This document shows positions 1-5,673 of a stretch of DNA of 7,312 nucleotides, piece by piece. The notes under the pieces are model-generated. The model made no database searches, had not been told where the DNA came from, and saw only the letters and a program-made list of their open reading frames with translations. The DNA lies in NCBI GenBank assembly GCA_963204845.1, contig CAUJIL010000235.1, positions 1 through 7,312 of the forward strand. Direction: 5' to 3'. The stretch is from Pseudomonadota bacterium (GTDB lineage Bacteria; Pseudomonadota; Gammaproteobacteria; Pseudomonadales; UBA5518). Both the position numbers and the translations under genes were made by a program. The stretch's first letter is position 1; the number at the start of each line of letters is the position of its first letter.

Positions 1-89
1 GCACGAGCACGGGCAGGCGCGCTCTGGTACGCTTCGACGGCGGCGCGGTGCGCCAGCGATTCCAGCCAACGAACAACGGAAACACACTC

Positions 90-878
90 ATGCTGCTGAA
101 AGACAAGGTGGTAATTGTATCCGGCATTGGTCCGGGTCTGGGGGTCGAACTGGCGCGTTGCGCGGCACAGGAGGGGGCGAAGATCGCGATCTGCGCGCGC
201 ACCGCCGCCAAGCTCGATCACGCCGAACGTGAGGTGGTGGCTCTCGGTACGGGAACCGAGGTCCTCAAGGTGCCCACCGACATCGGTGACCGCGCGCAGT
301 GCCGCGCGCTGGTCGAGCGCACGATCGAGCGCTTCGGGCGCATCGACGTGCTGTTGAACAGTGCCTACGTGGGCGGCGCCTTCGAGCCGATCGAGTGCGC
401 GAACCTCGAGGACTGGCGCGCGACGATGGACGTGAACTTCTTCGGTACCATGCAGCTCACGCAGGAAGTGGTGCCGCACATGAAGCGCCAGGGCGGCGGC
501 TCGATCGTGATGATCAACAGCATGGTCACGCGGGTGCCGATGCCGACCCAGGGCGGCTACGCCGCGTCGAAGGGCGCCCTGCGGGTGGCGACGGCCTATC
601 TTGCCAAGGAACTGGGCGGCTATGGCATCCGCGTCAATTCCGCGCTGATGGGCTGGATGTGGGGTCCGCCGGTCGAGGGCTACATGCGCGCGGCGGCCGC
701 CGAGCACGGCACCACCGTCGAGGCGATGCGCCGGCAGGTCGGGCGCAACATCCCGCTCGGCGACATCCCCGACGATGCCGACTGCGCGAAGGTCGCGATC
801 ATGCTGGCCTCGGAGTACTGTCGGGTCGTCACCGGTGCCTGCCTGGATGTGAACGGGGGCGAGTTCCTGCCGGTCTGA
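90..878 (+). CDS. SDR-family NAD(P)-dependent oxidoreductase
   Basis: Classical short-chain dehydrogenase/reductase of 262 aa, a usual length for the family, with a Rossmann fold and expected NAD(P)-linked oxidation or reduction of an alcohol or ketone in the cytoplasm. Seen: the cofactor glycine motif SGIGPGLG (residues 11-18), NSAY (90-93) where NNAG is usual, the active-site Asn in DVNFFG (N116), Ser144 in INSM, the YAASK catalytic pair (Y157, K161) and the C-terminal VTGACLDVNGGEFLP. The start at 90 is preferred over an in-frame start at 48 because MLLKDKVVIVSG is the normal SDR N-terminus and GGAAA lies 7 nt upstream of it. The frame stays open to the window edge but nothing recognisable is encoded in 1-89. 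The gene has its own downstream terminator, so it is not in an operon with what follows. Similar SGIGPGLG-type SDRs occur in lipid and steroid catabolic clusters (recalled, not searched). Substrate unknown; family call very secure. Confidence 0.95.
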   Translation: MLLKDKVVIVSGIGPGLGVELARCAAQEGAKIAICARTAAKLDHAEREVVALGTGTEVLKVPTDIGDRAQCRALVERTIERFGRIDVLLNSAYVGGAFEPIECANLEDWRATMDVNFFGTMQLTQEVVPHMKRQGGGSIVMINSMVTRVPMPTQGGYAASKGALRVATAYLAKELGGYGIRVNSALMGWMWGPPVEGYMRAAAAEHGTTVEAMRRQVGRNIPLGDIPDDADCAKVAIMLASEYCRVVTGACLDVNGGEFLPV

Positions 879-1060
879 TCGTTAACTCGTTGTTTTTCAT
901 GGGGGTCGAAAAATTTCCCGCAAAATGCGAAAAAATTTTCGATCACTGCGGAACTCGGAGTGGGAGGCTGAGTCTCACTATTGCGAATGGCGAATGATGG
1001 TTCATCCCCTTGCTGTCACTCCCATTTGTCGTTTGGTTAGTGTTGTCTCCTAAACGTTTG
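879..1060. other. AT-rich intergenic stretch, no convincing gene
   Basis: This lies between the SDR stop and the terminator hairpin. It is clearly richer in A and T than the rest of the window. It contains an imperfect inverted repeat with arms TCGAAAAATTT (906-916) and AAATTTTCGA (933-942), and a small tandem duplication GCGAATGGCGAATG near 985-998. A second weak stem (GTGGGA pairing with TCTCAC, about 961-979, with one G-U pair) is possible. No ORF here has a convincing ribosome site and protein-like composition. The 182 nt before the terminator could be a long 3' UTR or could hold a small RNA; the sequence alone does not decide. Confidence 0.5.
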
Positions 1061-1088
1061 GCCCGGCTACCCAGCCGGGCTTTTTTTT
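1061..1088 (+). terminator. Strong rho-independent terminator
   Basis: A perfect 8-bp stem, GCCCGGCT (1061-1068) and AGCCGGGC (1073-1080), with a 4-nt ACCC loop, is followed directly by eight T residues (1081-1088). The T tract is on the plus-strand side only, so it ends transcription from the SDR gene or from a small unit between the two. It does not serve the opposing ompW gene, because there is no matching A tract on its left side. Confidence 0.93.
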
Positions 1089-1127
1089 GTCCCGAACAAA
1101 GCCGCGTTGCTTCGACCGGTGGTCGCG

Positions 1128-1447
1128 CAGGTTCGGTCTGTGGCCGAACGAATGAACGGACGAACCAACGTCCGGGCACAGCCCGGACCTACGCGAACGG
1201 TGCCGTAGGTTCGGCCTGTGGCCGAACGAATGTCCGCGTAGGTTCGGCCTGTGGCCGAACATGTCCGGGCACAGCCCGGACCTACGAGCGCGATGTCCGC
1301 CGCAGGTTCGGCCCGTGGCCCAACGGTGTCCGCGTAGGTTCGGCCTGTGGCCCAACGGTGTCCGCGTAGGTTCGGCCCGTGGCCCAACGGTGTCCGCGTA
1401 GGTTCGGCCTGTGGCCGAACGAATGTCCGGGCACAGCCCGGACCTGC
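1128..1447. repeat. Array of ten REP-like palindromes (BIME-like)
   Basis: Ten short hairpins lie in about 320 bp. Type A units read GTAGG into GTTCGGCC-TGT-GGCCGAAC on the plus strand; their hairpins begin at about 1131, 1209, 1242, 1306, 1338, 1370 and 1402. Type B units read GTCCGGGC-ACA-GCCCGGAC followed by CCTAC; they begin at 1170, 1263 and 1425. Read on the minus strand, type B has the same GTAGG head and TGT loop as type A, so both belong to one family in opposite orientations, often as A-B inverted pairs (1238-1285, 1398-1443). The first A unit has one G-U pair. The three at 1306, 1338 and 1370 share a C-C mismatch (GGCCCAAC). Location between convergent genes is typical of REP/BIME elements. 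No REP-associated transposase (RAYT) is in the window. The in-frame peptides across it (GSACGRT-type repeats) are artefacts. Confidence 0.9.
1304..1416. repeat. 32-bp tandem repeat with 64-bp duplication
   Basis: Inside the palindrome array, four type A units start at 1302, 1334, 1366 and 1398, exactly 32 bp apart, with the same 9-nt linker GGTGTCCGC. The loops alternate CGT, TGT, CGT, TGT. Bases 1304-1352 match 1368-1416 exactly at an offset of 64, so the block probably grew by duplication of a two-unit segment. This was aligned by eye. Confidence 0.85.
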
Positions 1448-1463
1448 AAGAGTGATCGCTGCG

Positions 1464-1477
1464 ACACGGGGCCGTGT
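1464..1477. repeat. Short perfect inverted repeat after ompW
   Basis: ACACGG (1464-1469) and CCGTGT (1472-1477) form a perfect 6-bp stem, about 20 nt past the ompW stop codon in its direction of transcription. No T tract follows on the minus strand, so it is not a standard intrinsic terminator. Together with the REP-like hairpins just beyond, it may protect or help end the ompW transcript. Confidence 0.4.
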
Positions 1478-1495
1478 ACGTTGACGGAGCGCGGA

Positions 1496-2182
1496 TCAGA
1501 AGCGGTAGCCGACGCCCAGCGTGTAGACCCACGGATCGACGTCCACATCGACTTTCGCGGTACCCAGCGCCGTGTCGACGCGGGCATCGCTGCTGATCTG
1601 CGCCCAGGTCGCACCGGCGTGCACGGACCAGCAGTCGTCGATCAGGTAGTCGACACCGAAGCGCAGCGCGACACCGACCGAGTTGTCGAGTCGCAGGTTG
1701 CTGGCGCTGAGCGGCGCGTTCTTCGCTTCACCGCTCACTTCCTCATCGTAAAAGGCGGTGTAGTTCACGCCGGCGCCCACGAAAGGCTGCAGACGCGAGC
1801 CGGCATCCAGCGGGTACCACAGCACGCTCAGCGTGGGTGGCAGGTGGGTGATCTTGCCGAGTTCCACGTCAGCCAGGCCCGCCGCGGCCAGTCCGCTGGT
1901 CTCGACCGTGTGCTCGAACGGCGTCGACAACAGCAGTTCCACGCCGACGTTTTGCGCGGCCATGTAGGTCACGGTCAGCATCGCCTGCGTGTCGCTGTCG
2001 ACCTTGACGCCGGTGCCGGAGATCTTGCCGATCCCATCGACACTGATCGCGCTGCTGTCCTCGTGCGGATCCACCATGACGGCCCCACCACGAACGATCC
2101 AGTCACCGGCCTCGTAGGCGCCGGCGACTCCGGACACCGCCGCGGCGGCGAGGAAAAAGGCGGTCTTCGGGAACAATCTCAT
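1496..2182 (-). CDS. ompW: OmpW-family outer-membrane protein
   Basis: Predicted 8-stranded outer-membrane beta-barrel of 228 aa, close to the family's usual size. OmpW/AlkL proteins form narrow channels associated with hydrophobic small molecules. Seen: a signal peptide with basic start MRLFPK, hydrophobic core FFLAAAAVSGVA and likely cleavage after AGA (about residue 22); an AGDWIVRGG first strand (25-33); PPTLSVLWYPL (115-125) and QPFVGAGVNYTAFYDE (132-147), both typical of the family; and the terminal DPWVYTLGVGYRF ending in Phe, the usual barrel-assembly signal. The start at 2182 is chosen because the signal peptide begins there and GGAG lies 7 nt upstream. The longer open frame back to 2311 adds 43 Arg-rich residues with no sense. 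The gene is divergent from the AraC regulator and convergent with the SDR. Regulation by the AraC protein and import of a lipid or terpenoid substrate are inferences. The family call is secure. Confidence 0.9.
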   Translation of the reverse strand: MRLFPKTAFFLAAAAVSGVAGAYEAGDWIVRGGAVMVDPHEDSSAISVDGIGKISGTGVKVDSDTQAMLTVTYMAAQNVGVELLLSTPFEHTVETSGLAAAGLADVELGKITHLPPTLSVLWYPLDAGSRLQPFVGAGVNYTAFYDEEVSGEAKNAPLSASNLRLDNSVGVALRFGVDYLIDDCWSVHAGATWAQISSDARVDTALGTAKVDVDVDPWVYTLGVGYRF

Positions 2183-2290
2183 GGGCACACTCCAGTTGTT
2201 GCGGGGTAGATACAAGAAGCCGTGTTCGAGCTCCTTGGCGTGCCTACGTCGGCGAGCACGACATGGATCGCGCCGGCGTGCGGTCATCGT

Positions 2291-2302
2291 GGCAATATTG
2301 CC
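2291..2302. promoter_or_regulatory. Candidate operator palindrome GGCAATATTGCC
   Basis: This is a perfect 12-bp palindrome with an AT core in GC-rich surroundings. It lies 53 bp upstream of the regulator's ATG and about 108 bp upstream of the ompW ATG. Its symmetry suggests a dimeric repressor site. AraC-family proteins more often bind direct repeats, so the binder may be a different protein. No second copy was noticed in the window. Confidence 0.4.
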
Positions 2303-2339
2303 GCCTGGCATCGGCTGTGATGTGACCGAAGGGGGGGCA

Positions 2340-2345
2340 GGGGAG
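2340..2345 (+). promoter_or_regulatory. Ribosome binding site of the AraC gene
   Basis: GGGGAG ends 10 nt before the ATG at 2356. The competing GTG start at 2347 would leave only 1 nt after this site, so the site favours ATG 2356. Confidence 0.65.
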
Positions 2346-2355
2346 CGTGGTTGCG

Positions 2356-3363
2356 ATGAGTTACGTCGCCTGGTTGGCGGACTTCCTGCGCGGTCGGGGT
2401 GTCGCGCCCGCAGACCTGCTGGCCGGCACCGGGATCGACGAGCAGGACCTGGCCGATCCCGCCGCCGCCATCGACGACGCCCAGCACGTCGCCCTGCTGC
2501 GCAACGCCCGCGCGCTCTGCGCCCTGCCCGAACTGGGGCTGGAGATCGGGATCCACCGTCACGTCTCGACGCTGGACCGTTTCGGCTTCGCGCTGATGTG
2601 CTGCGAGACCTTCGGTGAGGCGCTCGGCGTCGGCTGCGAATTCCAGGGCGCGGTGGGGCGCTTCACCGGGCGCCAGCTGCGCATCGATTCGTTCACCGAC
2701 GGCGACTGCGCGGTGATCCGCATCGAGGCGGCGCCGGAACTCGGGGACCTGCGCGAGTTCGCCATCGAGGACGTGCTGGGAAATATCCTGACCACCACAC
2801 GCTGGGTGACCGGGCGCGACCTGCCGGTCAGGGAACTGCGTTGCGCCTATGCGGCGCCCGCATACGCCGGCGCCTATCGCCGCTGTTTCGATTGCCCGGT
2901 CCGCTTCGGGGCCGCGCACACCGAGGTACGTTTCGATGCGTCGTTCCTCGCCACGCGATTGCCGCTGGCGAGCCGCAATGCCGCGACGATGTACCGCGAA
3001 CACTGCCGCACGCTGGTCGCCGAGGTGGCGCCCGACGCCCTGGTGGAGCGCATCCGTGCCCGTATCCTGGCAGCGTGCGGGCGCCCGGAGCCGCTGGAGG
3101 AGTGCGCGGGCGGGCTGGGGCTGAGCGCGCGCACGCTGCGCCGGCGCCTGCGCGCACGTGGGTTGTCGTACCAGTTGATCGTCGACCGCACGCGGGCCGA
3201 ACTGGCACGCCGCGAGCTGCGCGGTTCACGGCGATCGATCGAGGAGGTGGCCGGCGAACTGGGTTTCAGCGAAGCGACCAGTTTCGCGCGCGCCTTCAAG
3301 CGCTGGACCGGGATGTCACCGCGCGCCTTCCGCGACGCGCACGGCGGACTGCCCGCAGGCTAG
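2356..3363 (+). CDS. AraC-family transcriptional regulator (OruR/MmsR type)
   Basis: DNA-binding regulator of 335 aa, the normal length for AraC proteins with an N-terminal 'arabinose-binding-like' domain (the PF12625 type found in OruR and ArgR-like activators). N-terminal ligand domain about 15-200, with LLAGTGIDEQDL (21-32), the LGLEIGIHRH segment (60-69) and DRFGFALMCCETFGEAL (74-90). The C-terminal AraC domain has two helix-turn-helix units: about 247-272 (LEECAGGLGLSARTLRRRLRARG) and about 295-327 (IEEVAGELGFSEATSFARAFKRW, then TGMSPRAFR). Both are intact, including the GFSEATSFARAFKRWTG signature. ATG 2356 is chosen over GTG 2347 on ribosome-site spacing. It is divergent from ompW and ends 4 bp from the tail of the opposing CoA-ligase/dehydrogenase operon. 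It probably senses a small carboxylate or CoA-pathway intermediate and controls ompW, the operon or both; target and ligand are inference. Confidence 0.93.
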   Translation: MSYVAWLADFLRGRGVAPADLLAGTGIDEQDLADPAAAIDDAQHVALLRNARALCALPELGLEIGIHRHVSTLDRFGFALMCCETFGEALGVGCEFQGAVGRFTGRQLRIDSFTDGDCAVIRIEAAPELGDLREFAIEDVLGNILTTTRWVTGRDLPVRELRCAYAAPAYAGAYRRCFDCPVRFGAAHTEVRFDASFLATRLPLASRNAATMYREHCRTLVAEVAPDALVERIRARILAACGRPEPLEECAGGLGLSARTLRRRLRARGLSYQLIVDRTRAELARRELRGSRRSIEEVAGELGFSEATSFARAFKRWTGMSPRAFRDAHGGLPAG

Positions 3364-3367
3364 CGTC

Positions 3368-4483
3368 TCAGCGCAGCGTCGCAGCGAGCAGGTTGCGGTG
3401 GCGCTGCAGGCCGCCGCAGCCGAGCTCGAGCTCCTTGGCCTTGCGGGTCCACAGGTGCAGATCGGTTTCCCACATGTACCCCATGCCGCCGAACACCTGG
3501 TGCGCGCTGAAGCAGGCGCGCGTGAACGCCTCGTTGGCGATGCATTTGGCGGCACAGGCCTTGTCGATCGCGGCCCGCGAGCGCTCCAGTTCCGTGATGC
3601 CCTCGAAGGCGGCCAGCCAGGCTGCCTCGACGTCGGCCCAGACGTTCGCCAACAGGTGCTGCACGGCCTGGAAACTGCCGATCGGGCGGCCGAACTGCAC
3701 GCGTTGCTGCGCATGCTGCGTCGCCAGTTCGAGTACGCGTCGCGCGCCCCCGGCGGCTGCGGCGGCCTGGAACACGGCCGTGCGCAGCAGTGCCGCATCG
3801 AGCGCCGCCTCGATGTCCTCGCCGCCGAGCAGATCCTCCGCCGCGACCTCCACACCGTCCAGACGCAGTTCGTGAAGGTCGGGATGCGCCAGCGAGCGCA
3901 GCGCCACGCAGTCCACTCCCGCGGCCCGCGGGGACACCGCGGCCAGCCGCAGCCGGCCGGATTCGACATCACGACAGGAAACCAGCAGCAGCTCGCGGCT
4001 GCTTGCGTTCTCGACCCCGAACTTGCGCCCGTCGAGGCGCCAGCCGGACGCCTGCGCTGTCAGCGTGGTGACGCAGTTGCTGGCGCGCCAGTCGCCTCCG
4101 GCCTCGAAGACCGCGAGCGCTGCCTGCAGTTCACCGGCGATCAGCGGCGCGAGCCACCGCCGGCACTGTGCCTCGTCGCCCAGATCCTGGATCAGCCAGC
4201 CGCAGCCGAGCACGCAATCGGTAAAGGGCGTGGGATCGCAGGCGCGCCCGAGTTCCTCCATCACGAGGCCGATCGTCGTCCAGTCCGCCGCCGCGCCGCC
4301 GTGACGTTCGTCGAACGGCAAGCCCAGCCAGCCGAGTTCCGCGATTCGCTTCCAGAGTTCGCGCGGCAGCGGCGCGCGGTTCTCGCGCAGCGAGCGCACC
4401 AGCGACGGCGGGCACTCGGCCTGCAGGAAACGCCGTGCGGCGTCCTGGATCTGGCGCTGTTCCGGGGTAGGTTCGAGTTCCAT
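3368..4483 (-). CDS. Acyl-CoA dehydrogenase, small/accessory subunit (FadE27-like)
   Basis: ACAD-fold protein of 371 aa, last gene of the operon. Seen: N-terminal helical domain MELEPTPEQRQIQDAARRFL and GWLGLPFDERHGG (51-63); a degraded middle motif (VFEAGGDW, 125-132) where active enzymes have a YTEPGAGSD-like stretch; a well-kept RVQFGRPIGSFQAVQH (261-276), the flavin-contact and dimer motif; and FGGMGY..E (331-339). The usual catalytic Glu is missing in both known places: the helix position reads LDAALLRTAV (228-237) and the C-terminal flavin loop reads LGCGGLQRHR. It is therefore unlikely to work alone and probably completes the active site of the large subunit, as FadE27-type proteins do in mycobacterial alpha2beta2 dehydrogenases. 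The start at 4483 follows the upstream stop by 16 nt with a weak GGAA site. A longer open frame to 4654 overlaps the large subunit and is Cys/Arg/Ser-rich noise. Family secure; heteromeric role inferred. Confidence 0.9.
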   Translation of the reverse strand: MELEPTPEQRQIQDAARRFLQAECPPSLVRSLRENRAPLPRELWKRIAELGWLGLPFDERHGGAAADWTTIGLVMEELGRACDPTPFTDCVLGCGWLIQDLGDEAQCRRWLAPLIAGELQAALAVFEAGGDWRASNCVTTLTAQASGWRLDGRKFGVENASSRELLLVSCRDVESGRLRLAAVSPRAAGVDCVALRSLAHPDLHELRLDGVEVAAEDLLGGEDIEAALDAALLRTAVFQAAAAAGGARRVLELATQHAQQRVQFGRPIGSFQAVQHLLANVWADVEAAWLAAFEGITELERSRAAIDKACAAKCIANEAFTRACFSAHQVFGGMGYMWETDLHLWTRKAKELELGCGGLQRHRNLLAATLR

Positions 4484-4499
4484 GGTGGTTCCGTGGCGT

Positions 4500-5669
4500 T
4501 CAGGCGCGCGGCAGCCCGAGGCCGCGCTGCGCGACGATATCGCGCTGGATCTCGTTGGCGCCGCCGCCGAAGCGCAGCATCGGCGACAACAGCCACGACT
4601 GCGCGAGGTGGCCGTGGGCAGGCACGTGCGGCGAGCCGTACTCGAGCTGTCCACGCGGCCCGAGGATACGCATCCCCTCGTCGGCGAGCCGTTGCTCGAG
4701 TTCCGAGGCGAGCACCTTCTGCGCCGAGGCCTCCGCGTTCGGCACCCGCCCCTGGTCGATCATCCACGCCGATTTCAGGCACAGCAGCCGCAGCCGTTCG
4801 ACATCCAGGTGCAGGCCGACCAGACGGTCGCGAACCACCGGGTCGTCGATCGGCGGCGCCGACCCGTCGACGACCTGCCGGCACTCGCGCACCAGGGCGT
4901 CGAGATTGCGGCGCAGCTTGGTGTACTTGCCCATGAACACGCGTTCGTAATCGAGCGCGACCGCCGCGGTGTAGAAGCCCGAGCCGGGGGTGCCGATCAT
5001 CGCGGTGGCCGGCACGCGCACGTCGTCGAGGAACACCTCGTTGGTGCGGATGCCTTCCATGGTGAAGATCGGACGCACCGTCACGCCGGGGGTGGCGAGC
5101 GGGAAGATGAATACCGACAGGCCCTTGTGGCGCGGCGCATCGGGCTCGCTGCGCGCGAGCAGCCAGATGTGCGAGGCGTAGTGCGCGCCGGTGGTGAACA
5201 CCTTCTGACCGTTGATCACGTAGTGGTCGCCGTCACGCAGCGCCCGCGTGCTGATACTGGCCAGGTCCGAGCCGGCGCCGGGCTCGGTGTAGCCGAGGCA
5301 GATCTCGAGTTCGCCGCTCAGGATGCGCGGCAGGTAGTCCTGCCGTTGTTCCTCGGAGGCGAGCTTCATCAGTGCCATCGCCAGCGAGGTGATCGTCAGG
5401 TTGCCGTAATGGATGTCCTGCAGGTCGAGCTCGTGGTAGAAGATCGTCTGCTCGATCATCGATCGGCCCTGGCCGCCGTATTCGCGTGGCCAGCCGATGC
5501 CCAGCCAGCCGCGCTCGCCGAGCAGGCGCAGGAACTGCTTGCCGAGCGGCCCCGGCGAGTGTCCCGAGGTGGCGATCTCGTGGCGCAGTTCCTCGCTGAC
5601 GTGCTCGGCGAGGAAGCCGCGGATCTGCTCGCGGAAGCGTTCCTGCTCCGGGGTGTAGCGGAAGTCCAT
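4500..5669 (-). CDS. Acyl-CoA dehydrogenase, large catalytic subunit (FadE26-like)
   Basis: FAD-dependent ACAD of 389 aa, expected to form the alpha,beta double bond in an acyl-CoA. Seen: N-terminal helices from MDFRYTPEQERFREQIRGFL; GWLGIGWPREYGGQG (54-68); LGYTEPGAGSDL (125-136), the substrate and flavin loop; NGQKVFTTGAHYASHIWLLAR (153-173); and FGGGANEIQRDIVAQRGLGLPR (367-388). The C-terminal loop has Gly where medium-chain enzymes carry their catalytic Glu. Instead the helix motif DYERV (240-244) offers E242, the position used by isovaleryl- and long-chain-type dehydrogenases and by FadE26-type subunits. The RxxFGxPI motif is absent, and the downstream partner has it. The first codon follows the ligase stop by 4 nt, with GGAG inside the end of the ligase gene. 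Steroid, terpenoid or branched acyl-CoA are the likely substrates by analogy. Family very secure; substrate open. Confidence 0.94.
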   Translation of the reverse strand: MDFRYTPEQERFREQIRGFLAEHVSEELRHEIATSGHSPGPLGKQFLRLLGERGWLGIGWPREYGGQGRSMIEQTIFYHELDLQDIHYGNLTITSLAMALMKLASEEQRQDYLPRILSGELEICLGYTEPGAGSDLASISTRALRDGDHYVINGQKVFTTGAHYASHIWLLARSEPDAPRHKGLSVFIFPLATPGVTVRPIFTMEGIRTNEVFLDDVRVPATAMIGTPGSGFYTAAVALDYERVFMGKYTKLRRNLDALVRECRQVVDGSAPPIDDPVVRDRLVGLHLDVERLRLLCLKSAWMIDQGRVPNAEASAQKVLASELEQRLADEGMRILGPRGQLEYGSPHVPAHGHLAQSWLLSPMLRFGGGANEIQRDIVAQRGLGLPRA

Positions 5670-5673
5670 CGGA

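Larger units (their letters stand above)
2183..2355. promoter_or_regulatory. Divergent ompW/araC control region
   Basis: These 173 bp separate the two start codons and must hold both promoters. The ompW ribosome site (GGAG, minus strand, 2190-2193) lies at one end and a G-rich tract (2331-2343) at the other. I could not pick convincing -35/-10 pairs on either strand. The only clear structured site is the palindrome listed separately. AraC-family genes are often divergent from a gene they regulate, which makes this a candidate site for autoregulation and ompW control. Confidence 0.6.

Noticed and set aside
1..89. Possible end of an upstream gene or N-terminal extension of the SDR
   Set aside because: The frame is open, but 89 bp is too little to identify anything and the SDR has a standard N-terminus at 90.
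943..1002. Minus-strand 20-codon ORF (MNHHSPFAIV start) with GGGG upstream
   Set aside because: It is too short to judge and overlaps the GCGAATG duplication. No family is recognised and no promoter is visible.
1128..1447. CRISPR array
   Set aside because: The repeated unit is a self-complementary hairpin present in both orientations, the intervals are 2-21 nt and mostly the same words, and no cas gene is present. True spacers would be unique and about 30 nt long.
1010..1614. Open frames across the palindrome array with GSACGRT- or GHRPNLRG-like peptide repeats
   Set aside because: The peptide repeats simply reflect the DNA repeats. They appear in several frames on both strands, without ribosome sites or protein-like composition.
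2183..2311. N-terminal 43-residue extension of OmpW
   Set aside because: The extension is Arg-rich and precedes a clean signal peptide. The internal ATG at 2182 has a good GGAG site.
4484..4654. N-terminal 57-residue extension of the small ACAD subunit
   Set aside because: It overlaps the 3' end of the large-subunit gene and is Cys/Ser/Arg-rich. MELEPTPEQRQ is the normal ACAD beginning.
3398..4936. 512-codon plus-strand ORF opposite the dehydrogenase genes
   Set aside because: It is antisense to two clear ACAD genes in GC-rich DNA, where stop codons are rare on the opposite strand. The translation is rich in Arg, Ala and Gln with no domain.
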